In this document: one piece after another, positions 15,919-21,842 of the stretch
Position numbering within the stretch: the first letter of the stretch is position 1
How the letters are laid out: every line of letters starts with the position of its first letter
NCBI GenBank assembly: GCA_938003765.1
Contig: CALKYE010000018.1
Coordinates: 1-21,842, forward strand
Direction: 5' to 3'
Length of the DNA stretch: 21,842 nucleotides
Source: an uncultured Planctomycetia bacterium
Lineage (GTDB): Bacteria > Planctomycetota > UBA1135 > GCA-002686595
Made by a program: the position numbers and the translations under genes
Notes under the pieces: generated by a model
What the model saw: only the letters and a program-made list of their open reading frames with translations
Database searches by the model: none
Told to the model about the DNA's origin: nothing

Positions 15919-17702
15919 GTACGAGGCTCTCCGACGGCTGTCGTTCCGATCGCAGCGCGTCCGAGCTCCGGAAGCGCGCCTTGTCGCCACAGCGTGCGCG
16001 TCAGCGCCCGCTGCACTTTTCCGCTGGTGGTTCGCGGCTGACCTCGGGGTTCGATCAGGACCACCTTCCACACCGCGAGCCCGACGCGTCGCACGACCGC
16101 GTGGCGCACCGCGCCCGACAGCTCGGCGTGCATGGCCCGGCTCGTCTCGTCGTCGCGCGCGAGGATCGAGGCCAGTCGTTCGCGCACTTCTTGGACGACC
16201 ACCAGTCGTTCATCGCTCTGCGCGCGATCGTCCGCGAGGAACGCGACCGTTCCTTCCGCGCGCAGCCCCTCGTGCGCCAGGCCCGCGGCCCACTCGATGT
16301 CCTGCGGGTAGTAGTTCCGACCGTTGTGGATCACGAGGTCTTTGAGTCGTCCGGTGACGAAGAGTTCGCCGCGCGAGACGAAGCCCAGATCGCCCGTCCG
16401 GAGGAACGGCCCCGCGCCAGACGCCAGGCGCGCCTGGAACGGGTCGTCGTCCGTCGCGAGCCCGTTGCGATAGCCGTGAGCGACGTGCGGGCCTGCGACC
16501 CAGATCTCGCCGACCACGTCTTCCGAGCACTCCGTGCGCGTGCGCTCGTCGACGATGAGCAGGCGCCCGTCGCGCCACGCGCGTCCGCAGCCGATCAGAC
16601 GTCGTGCGGCGGGACTGTGCGCGGTGACCGGCTGCGCGAGTCCTCGCTCGAGCGCTTCGCTGTCGACGTCGAGCGAAACGTAGGGCGCTCGCGCGTCGCC
16701 GCCGGAGACGAACAACGTGGCCTCGGCGAGGCCGTAGCACGGATACGAGCTCGTGCGCCGGAACCCGGCCGGCGCGAAGCGCTCCGCGAAACGCTCGAGC
16801 GTGTCCGCGCGCACGGGCTCCGCGCCGTTGAACGCCACGGTCCAACTGGAGAGGTCGAGCTGCGCGAGTTCCTCGTCGCGCACGCGCTGGACGCACAGGC
16901 GGAAGCCGAAGTCGGGTCCGCCGCTCGTGGTTGCGCGGTAGCGCGAGATCGCGCGCAGCCAGCGCACCGGGTGTTGGATGAACGCGCTCGGGGCCATCAG
17001 CACGCAGCGCCCGCCGAGGAACAGCGACTGCAGCACGTTGCCGATCAGGCCCATGTCGTGGAACAGCGGCAGCCAACCGACGAGGACCGTGCGCTCGTCC
17101 TGCTCGAACGCTGCGCCGATCATGCGCGCGTTCGCCATCAGGTTGGCGTGAGTCACCTGGACGCCTTTGGGCGCCGAGGTCGACCCCGAGGTGTACTGCA
17201 GGAACGCGATGGCCTGTGGATTGATCCTCGCGGGTCGCCACACGTTCCGCACGGGCGCCTGGAGGTCCTCCGTCAGCAGGAGTTCGACTGCGCCGAGCTG
17301 TGAGAGCCAGCGTGCGCCTCGCTCGCGCGTGACACCGTCGGTGAGCAGCACGGACGGCGTTGCGTCGCGAGCGATCCCCAGCACGTTGTGCGCAGTGTGC
17401 TCGTCGCGCGGCGTGCTGACGGGCACGGCGATCACGCCGGCGTACAGGCATCCGAGGAAGGCCGCGATGAACTCGAGTCCCGGCGCGTACGCGAGCAAGG
17501 CGCGTTGACCGGACAGGCCGCGCGCCGACAGCGCGGCGGCGATGAGCAGCGCCCTGCGGTCGAGTTGTTCAAAACTGAACGAGTGCGATTCCCGCTCGCC
17601 GTCGTCGAGCCAGGTGAAGGCGATCTGCTCCCCGCGCTGCTGGGCGAGGTCGCGACAGCGGTCGACGAGATTCGTGCACTGGGGACTCGAGCGCGAAGGC
17701 AT
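15915..17702 (-). CDS. Fatty-acyl-AMP ligase (FAAL), loads the adjacent ACP
   Basis: A 595-residue ANL-superfamily adenylating enzyme that converts a free fatty acid and ATP to acyl-AMP and then transfers the acyl group to a phosphopantetheine thiol. Motifs in order: P-loop Y-T-S-G-S-T-S-A-P-K-G (170-180); W-L-P-L-F-H-D-M-G-L-I-G (210-221); G-G-P-D-F-G-F (261-267), a FAAL hallmark; F-N-G-A-E-P-V-R (291-298); Y-G-L-A-E-A-T-L-F-V-S-G-G (323-335); R-T-G-D-L-G-F (435-441); and G-R-L-K-D-L-V-I-H-N-G-R-N-Y-Y-P-Q-D-I-E (451-470). The catalytic Lys562 is in T-T-S-G-K-V-Q-R. The L-D-V-D-S-E-A-L-E-R-G insertion region is typical of FAALs rather than CoA ligases. The start is ATG at 17702 (M-P-S-R-S-S-P), with GGAAGG 8 bases upstream. 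It is the first gene of the FAAL-ACP-desaturase-desaturase run and overlaps the ACP start by four bases. Confidence 0.94.
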   Translation of the reverse strand: MPSRSSPQCTNLVDRCRDLAQQRGEQIAFTWLDDGERESHSFSFEQLDRRALLIAAALSARGLSGQRALLAYAPGLEFIAAFLGCLYAGVIAVPVSTPRDEHTAHNVLGIARDATPSVLLTDGVTRERGARWLSQLGAVELLLTEDLQAPVRNVWRPARINPQAIAFLQYTSGSTSAPKGVQVTHANLMANARMIGAAFEQDERTVLVGWLPLFHDMGLIGNVLQSLFLGGRCVLMAPSAFIQHPVRWLRAISRYRATTSGGPDFGFRLCVQRVRDEELAQLDLSSWTVAFNGAEPVRADTLERFAERFAPAGFRRTSSYPCYGLAEATLFVSGGDARAPYVSLDVDSEALERGLAQPVTAHSPAARRLIGCGRAWRDGRLLIVDERTRTECSEDVVGEIWVAGPHVAHGYRNGLATDDDPFQARLASGAGPFLRTGDLGFVSRGELFVTGRLKDLVIHNGRNYYPQDIEWAAGLAHEGLRAEGTVAFLADDRAQSDERLVVVQEVRERLASILARDDETSRAMHAELSGAVRHAVVRRVGLAVWKVVLIEPRGQPRTTSGKVQRALTRTLWRQGALPELGRAAIGTTAVGEPRT

Positions 17703-18426
17703 CAGCGCCACCTTCCGCACATGGGGCGTCGCAGTGCTCGCACGTGGCGCTCGAAGGAAGCTCTGGACTCGCCGGCCGCGCAAGCCACCCGGCAGACGAC
17801 GCCGCCGCGTCCGCGACGCGCGTGCTCCGAACCGGAACCCTCAGGCGCGAACGCCAGCGCCCCCCAGGGGCTCGAGCGCGCGAGTTCGACGCCTTGCGGA
17901 CAGCTCGCCGTTGCGCCGCCGGCCGAGCGCCGACGAACGCACCGCGCTCGGGGGCGTCGCGACGACACGTCGACTGCGTTTGCGAGTCTGAATCCCATGA
18001 CACTTCATCTCCCGCGGAGGCTCCGCGCGGGCGTCTCGATGCCGCGCTGCCCTGGCCGGGTTGAGCGACTTGTGCGAAACTTGGAGTAAGCCGTGGCGCG
18101 CGAGGCGACGGCCGAAATCACCCTGAACGCTGCGCGAAGCGCGCCTGGCGCCGCTGGTGGCGTCGTTGGCTTTTCCGCGCGAATGCCGGTGCGGGCGATG
18201 CGCTCGTGCGGTCGCGACGAGCGGCTCGGACGCGCCGCCTCTGGCGCGGAGCCCGTCGAGTCGAGCGCGCTCAGATCGCGGAGCTCTCGGCGGACTCCAC
18301 GGTTGATGCGCCGTGCTCCGAAGGCGCGCAGCTATGAGCCTCGCGGGGCGCGGCGTCGTCGCGATTCTCGCACTACGTCGCGCCGGACGCTGGCGGGCGC
18401 AAGCCGCGTGCGTAGGCTCGCCGCGC
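17703..18426. other. 724-base divergent intergenic region, no convincing gene
   Basis: This gap separates the divergent FAAL operon and DUF885 gene and should contain both promoters. I find no -10/-35 pair I would defend. A short inverted repeat CGCGGAG-G-CTCCGCG lies at 18013-18027. Open frames exist on both strands, but they are Arg/Cys/Ser-rich with no recognisable motif, as expected for non-coding GC-rich DNA. The only one with positional appeal is a 98-codon minus-strand frame at 17702-17998. It ends TGATG on the FAAL start and has GGGAG upstream, but its third-position GC is clearly lower than in the neighbouring genes, so I do not call it. Confidence 0.5.
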
Positions 18427-20205
18427 ATGAGATCCCACCGCCTCTGGCCTGTGCTGCACGCGAGCGTCGCGCTCGCCGCGCTGTCCCTCATCGCAAGTGC
18501 TTGCGGCGCTGCGCCGGCGCAGAGCGCGCCCGCAGCTCCCGCGAGTCGCTCGCTCGAGCCCCGCAGCGAGTTGCGCGAACTGGTCGAGCGCTACGGCGTC
18601 GATCGGCGCGCGCTCGAGCGGCGCTACGACCTCGAGTGGAGCCCCGCGCGTCGTGCGCGGCTTCTCGCGTTGTGCGCGCAGTACGCGCGCGAGCTCGACG
18701 CGCTCGACTTCGCAGCGCTCGGGCTCGAGGGCCGCATCGATCACGTGCTGCTGGGCGGCGAACTCGCACACGAGCGGCGTGAGCTCGAGCGGCGCGGACT
18801 TTTGGTCGAAGAACTCGCCACGCTGACGCCGTTCGCGGAGCTCGTGTTCGAGCTGCACGGCGCGTGGCGCGACCGCGCGAGCGTCGATCCCCGCGCGGCG
18901 GCCGAGCGGCTGGGCGAACTCGTCGAATCGATCGGGGACGCACGCAAAGCCGTCGAATCGGCGCTCGACGGTCCTGAAGCGACGCGTCCGAACCGCTCCA
19001 CGGCGCTGCGCGCTGGCGGTCTCGTGTCCGAGTTGCGCGAGGGGCTGCGCGAGTGGTTCGAGTACTACGACGGCTACGACCCGCTCTTCTCGTGGTGGTG
19101 CGCCAAGCCGTACGACGCGGCGCGCGCCGAGCTCGAGCGCTACGCGAAGCTGCTGCGCGAGCGCGTCGTCGGCGCGAAGGCCGGCGAGGACGAGCCGATC
19201 GTCGGCGACCCGATCGGCCGCGACACGCTGCTGGCGCACCTGGAGTTCGAGCGCATCGCGTACTCGCCCGAGGAGCTGATCGCGATCGCGGAGCGCGAGT
19301 TCCGCTGGTGCGACGAGCGCATGCTCGAGGCGTCGCGCGAACTCGGCCACGGAGACGACTGGAAGGCCGCGCTGGAGTCCGTCAAGCGCTTGCACGTCGA
19401 GCCGGGCGAGCAGCCGCGGCTCGTGCGCGAGCTGGCCGACGAGGCGGTCGAGTTCCTCGAATCGCGCGAGCTCGTCACGATCCCCGAGCTCGCCAAGGAA
19501 GTCTGGCGCATGGAGATGATGAGTCCCGCGCGCCAGAAGGTGAACCCGTTCTTCCTCGGCGGCGAGAGCGTGATCATCTCGTTCCCGACCGACGCCATGG
19601 AGCACGCGGACAAGCTGATGAGCTTGCGCGCGAACAACCGCCACTTCTCACGCGCGGTGGTGCACCACGAGCTGATCCCCGGCCACCACCTGCAGCAGTT
19701 CATGACCGCGCGCTTCCAGCCGCACCGGCGCGAGTTCTCCACGCCGTTCTGGACCGAGGGCTGGGCGCTGTACTGGGAGATGCGCCTGTGGGACCTGGGC
19801 TTCGCGCGCGGACCCGAGGACCGCGTCGGCATGCTCTTCTGGCGGATGCACCGCTGCGCGCGGATCCTGTTCTCGCTGCGCTTCCACCTGGGCGAGTGGA
19901 CGCCGCAGGAGTGCATCGACTACCTCGTCGAGCGCGTCGGCCACGAGCGCTCCAGCGCCGAGGGCGAAGTGCGGCGCTCGTTCAACGGCGACTATTCGCC
20001 GCTCTACCAGGTGGCGTACATGATCGGCGGGCTCCAGATCCGCGCGATGCAGCGCGAGCTGGTCGAGTCGGGTCGCCTGAGCGAGCGCGAGTTCCACGAC
20101 CGCGTGCTCCAGGGCGGCAACATGCCGATCGAGATGGTGCGCGCGCGTCTGAGCGGCGCGAAGCTCGAGCGGGGGCAGCGTCCGAGCTGGCGCTTCGCCG
20201 AGTGA
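18427..20205 (+). CDS. DUF885-family metallopeptidase-like lipoprotein
   Basis: A 592-residue member of the DUF885 family, thought to be zinc-dependent peptidases of gluzincin type. The N-terminus is a lipoprotein signal (hydrophobic 8-22, then L-I-A-S-A-C26). The metal site is H-H-E-L-I-P-G-H-H-L-Q (413-423), the family's HExxPGHH version. It is followed by F-W-T-E-G-W-A-L-Y-W-E, where Glu444 is the expected third ligand. Other typical family stretches are Y-S-P-E-E-L-I-A-I-A near 280 and a C-terminal Y-M-I-G-G-L-Q. The start is ATG at 18427 because the signal peptide follows immediately; the frame is open from 18313 but without signal-like sequence. No Shine-Dalgarno is obvious. It would act in the periplasm on peptides of unknown sequence. 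Monocistronic. Confidence 0.9.
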   Translation: MRSHRLWPVLHASVALAALSLIASACGAAPAQSAPAAPASRSLEPRSELRELVERYGVDRRALERRYDLEWSPARRARLLALCAQYARELDALDFAALGLEGRIDHVLLGGELAHERRELERRGLLVEELATLTPFAELVFELHGAWRDRASVDPRAAAERLGELVESIGDARKAVESALDGPEATRPNRSTALRAGGLVSELREGLREWFEYYDGYDPLFSWWCAKPYDAARAELERYAKLLRERVVGAKAGEDEPIVGDPIGRDTLLAHLEFERIAYSPEELIAIAEREFRWCDERMLEASRELGHGDDWKAALESVKRLHVEPGEQPRLVRELADEAVEFLESRELVTIPELAKEVWRMEMMSPARQKVNPFFLGGESVIISFPTDAMEHADKLMSLRANNRHFSRAVVHHELIPGHHLQQFMTARFQPHRREFSTPFWTEGWALYWEMRLWDLGFARGPEDRVGMLFWRMHRCARILFSLRFHLGEWTPQECIDYLVERVGHERSSAEGEVRRSFNGDYSPLYQVAYMIGGLQIRAMQRELVESGRLSEREFHDRVLQGGNMPIEMVRARLSGAKLERGQRPSWRFAE

Positions 20206-20282
20206 TCCAGCGCTCGAGCGCCCGGGCTGAGCATCGAGCGCGGTGCGTTGAGCGTTCAGCGTTCAGGCGCGCTCACCGAAAC

Positions 20283-20326
20283 GGCGGCGGCGCCGGACGA
20301 GCATGGGCTCGCCCGGCGCCGCCGCC
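20283..20326. terminator. Long GC-rich hairpin between convergent genes
   Basis: Arms 20283-20296 and 20313-20326 are perfect 14-bp complements. Inside them a second 5-bp stem (20298-20302 with 20307-20311) closes on a four-base ATGG loop, with one A/C mismatch between the two stems. It lies 77 bases after the DUF885 stop and 24 bases before the end of the minus-strand gene at 20351, so it could end both transcripts. As at 5904-5936, no U tract follows on either strand. Confidence 0.6.
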
Positions 20327-20350
20327 AGAAGATCGAAGTGCTCGCGGAGC

Positions 20351-21046
20351 TCAGTTCAGAGGACAACCCAGGTTGTTCTCGGTGTCGAGTTCCGTGGCGA
20401 GCGGCTCATAAGCGCCCGTCGCGATGGCGTTCTGCACCGCGGCGATCACCTCGGCAGCCGTCCGCGGATAGTTGACGTCGCCGCTGGCGGCGTTGAGCAG
20501 CGCAGCGACCGAGTGGCGACCGAGCTTGTTCAAGCCGCCGCCGCCGGCGCGCGCAGCCTGGAGCAACGTGCGGTCGGGATTGAACGCGTCGACGCCGAAC
20601 ACGGTGTCGTAGTCGTCGGTCGGCGCGTAGCCGGTCGCCGCCCACGAGTCGAGGTGGTTCTTCCAGTAGCCCGGCGTGCAGCCTTCGGGCGGCGTGAACA
20701 CGCCGACGTACTGGCGGCAGACGTAGATCGCGCCGTGCTCGTCGATCAGGCGCGTGCGGATGCCGCAGATCTGATCGCACGACATCGAGGTGTCGATGAC
20801 GATGTCCGTGACCACGGCCGTGGGGTCGGTGGCGTAGGCGTTGGGGCAAGGCAGCCACTCGATGGTGAACGCGTCGCCATCGGGGTCGTAGGGATCCGTC
20901 GTCACGGTCACGGTCGTCGTCGCGCCCTGACAGGGCACGAAGAACGGCGCGAAGTCGTTGCAGAACGGGGGGTTGTTTTCAGGCGTTTCCGCACTGGCGG
21001 TGCCGCACAGAGCGAGGGCCAGGGCGAGACGGAAGAGTTGCTTCAT
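20351..21046 (-). CDS. Small secreted protein with C-T-P-G-Y-W-K-N-H domain
   Basis: A 231-residue exported protein. Residues 1-19 form a classical signal peptide with likely cleavage after A-S-A19. Residues 20-120 are acidic and Cys-containing (Cys29, 39, 67, 90, 94, 110), with a D-P-D-G-D-A-F-T-I-E-W segment resembling a PKD/cadherin-like beta-sandwich strand. Residues 123-131 carry C-T-P-G-Y-W-K-N-H. This heads a domain ending in A-A-L-L-N-A-A-S-G-D-V-N-Y-P and N-N-L-G-C-P-L-N, a pattern I recall from many secreted bacterial proteins but with no assigned function. Seven or more cysteines in the mature part suggest disulfides. Start ATG at 21046; no clear Shine-Dalgarno. Ends before the 20283 hairpin. 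No catalytic motif is visible. Confidence 0.82.
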   Translation of the reverse strand: MKQLFRLALALALCGTASAETPENNPPFCNDFAPFFVPCQGATTTVTVTTDPYDPDGDAFTIEWLPCPNAYATDPTAVVTDIVIDTSMSCDQICGIRTRLIDEHGAIYVCRQYVGVFTPPEGCTPGYWKNHLDSWAATGYAPTDDYDTVFGVDAFNPDRTLLQAARAGGGGLNKLGRHSVAALLNAASGDVNYPRTAAEVIAAVQNAIATGAYEPLATELDTENNLGCPLN

Positions 21047-21144
21047 GGGGTCGAGATCGAATGGAGCCAGCCACGATCAGGGCGCGGGCATGCGCCTTGA
21101 TTCGGAATTGCGTGGCGCTGGGAAAAGTACCACGCATTGGGGCT

Positions 21145-21183
21145 TTGCGCCCGAAATCGAAGGATTGCGCATCCCGGGCGCAA
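21145..21183 (-). terminator. Inverted repeat downstream of the MORN-repeat gene
   Basis: Nine-base arms TTGCGCCCG (21145-21153) and CGGGCGCAA (21175-21183) are separated by 21 bases, 35 bases after the stop at 21219. The position suits a transcript end, but the loop is long and no U tract follows, so this is weaker than the other two hairpins. Confidence 0.35.
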
Positions 21184-21218
21184 CCCGGATGGGGCCGGCC
21201 CGCCGCCCCGCGCTGGCG

Positions 21219-21842
21219 TCACTGAATGCGCACGTTCCCCGCGTACACGCCGCTCTGCGCCCGGTCGACCGCCCCGTCGGGCAGCCAAAACTTCCAGGGG
21301 CCCTCGCGCAGGTTGTTCTGGTACTCGCCTTCGCTCTCCGGAGCGCCGTTCTCGTGCCACGTGCGCCAGACGCCCTCGCGCAGCCCCACGTGGTAGAAGC
21401 CCTCGTGACGGCGCTTGCCGTTGGGCCAGTTCTCGACCCAGTCGCCGGTGTGCTTGCCCTCCGAGTAGTCGCCCTCGCGCTCGAGAGTTCCGTTCTCGAA
21501 GAAGTAGCGCCAGCGCCCGTCGAGCCGCCCCTGCTCGTCGTAGCTCCCCTCGAGGCGCGGCTTGCCGTTCTCCCACCACGCGCGCATCGCGCCGATTCGC
21601 ACGCGCTGGCGCTCGCCGGCGACACGCTCGGTCCGCTCGGTGTAGAGCTGGCCGTTGTCGTAGAACTCGCGCACGCTGACGAGCTCGCCGAGCTTCGCAT
21701 TGCGCGGCGACTCCTCGCGGTGGCCGATGCGCTTGCTCGCCACGGCGGGAGCGCCTGCATTCGGGTCGGGGACGTCGCCGGCCGGAGTCGACGCCGCGGG
21801 CGCGCTGGTCGAGGTCGGGGGCGAGGTCGGGGGCGAGGTCGG
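21219..21842 (-). CDS. MORN_2-repeat (YwqK-like) protein, 5' end cut by window edge
   Basis: At least 207 residues are encoded in the window, and the frame is still open at the edge. The visible N-terminal part is a low-complexity Pro/Thr/Ser/Ala linker (P-T-S-P repeats, then A-P-A-A-S-T-P-A-G), suggesting an exported protein whose signal peptide lies outside the window. The rest is about five MORN_2 repeats of roughly 23 residues. Each has an aromatic/N-G turn (Y-D-N-G-Q, W-E-N-G-K, F-E-N-G-T, W-P-N-G-K, H-E-N-G-A) followed by an E-G-x-Y/F and a D/E-G-x-W strand. Such repeats are found in YwqK-family proteins (often labelled toxin-antitoxin antitoxins) and in many uncharacterised secreted proteins; they fold as a beta-meander that binds partners. 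A GTG at 21743 could be an internal start, but the continuous upstream frame argues against it. Function unknown. Confidence 0.8.
   Translation of the reverse strand, partial: PTSPPTSPPTSTSAPAASTPAGDVPDPNAGAPAVASKRIGHREESPRNAKLGELVSVREFYDNGQLYTERTERVAGERQRVRIGAMRAWWENGKPRLEGSYDEQGRLDGRWRYFFENGTLEREGDYSEGKHTGDWVENWPNGKRRHEGFYHVGLREGVWRTWHENGAPESEGEYQNNLREGPWKFWLPDGAVDRAQSGVYAGNVRIQ
21811..21842. repeat. 12-base tandem repeat encoding the P-T-S-P linker
   Basis: The unit GAGGTCGGGGGC occurs twice in full plus eight bases of a third copy before the window ends. On the minus strand it encodes repeated Pro-Thr-Ser-Pro in the linker of the MORN-repeat protein. Copy number is likely variable between strains. 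Confidence 0.75.

Noticed and set aside
17841..18491. Minus-strand frame of 216 codons in the FAAL/DUF885 gap
   Set aside because: It overlaps the DUF885 signal peptide, is Arg/Ser-rich, and shows no motif or ribosome-binding site.
21109..21136. Inverted repeat TGCGTGG/CCACGCA upstream of the small secreted-protein gene
   Set aside because: Seven-base arms with a 14-base loop in GC-rich DNA are weak, and nothing ties it to a promoter.
21811..21842. Short direct repeats as a CRISPR array or attachment site
   Set aside because: Contiguous 12-base units without spacers that encode an in-frame P-T-S-P linker; this is a coding microsatellite.

Overview
The window is GC-rich (by eye close to 70%) and densely packed with genes. 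Genes within a run mostly overlap by 1-14 bases or sit a few bases apart. Outer-membrane efflux parts and lipobox signal peptides point to a diderm bacterium. Secreted proteins with Ig-like and C-T-P-G-Y-W-K-N-H domains, a DUF885 lipoprotein and a FAAL/ACP pair would suit a planctomycete or another large-genome environmental lineage (Myxococcota, for example). No rRNA or other marker gene settles the taxonomy. I saw no RNA genes, CRISPR arrays, insertion sequences or prophage genes.

Layout. (1) 1-5703, minus strand: a tripartite RND efflux operon in the order TolC-like outer-membrane factor, membrane-fusion adaptor, RND pump. The pump runs off the left edge, and the genes are joined by ATGA and GTGA overlaps. 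(2) 5904-5936: a strong hairpin that ends the next gene, a 1009-residue Ig-like lipoprotein (5962-8991, minus). (3) 9099-11044, minus: an RNase H-like 3'-5' exonuclease coupled to a THUMP/RlmL-like RNA methyltransferase. (4) 11211-13690, plus: an SGNH-hydrolase-like membrane-anchored protein followed by an AlgI/DltB-type MBOAT acyltransferase. (5) 13687-17702, minus: fatty-acyl-AMP ligase (FAAL), acyl carrier protein and two membrane fatty-acid desaturases. This run meets the MBOAT gene tail to tail, and the two genes share a CTAG that is a stop codon on both strands. (6) 17703-18426: a stretch of about 720 bases with no convincing gene. (7) 18427-20205, plus: a DUF885 metallopeptidase-like lipoprotein. 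(8) 20283-20326: a long hairpin between convergent genes. (9) 20351-21046, minus: a small secreted protein with the C-T-P-G-Y-W-K-N-H motif. (10) 21219-21842, minus: a MORN_2-repeat protein with a Pro/Thr/Ser linker, cut by the right edge.

The most interesting part is 11211-17702. FAAL + ACP + desaturases is the core recipe of JamABC-type and polyyne-type fatty-acid tailoring. Adenylating enzyme + carrier protein + MBOAT + SGNH protein is the recipe of the Dlt (teichoic-acid D-alanylation) system. Here both recipes are combined in one convergent locus. A reasonable hypothesis is that a free fatty acid is activated, loaded on a dedicated ACP, desaturated twice (or desaturated and then further modified), and delivered by the MBOAT/SGNH pair to an extracytoplasmic acceptor such as a surface glycan. 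The second desaturase carries two changes near expected di-iron ligands, so its chemistry may not be ordinary desaturation.
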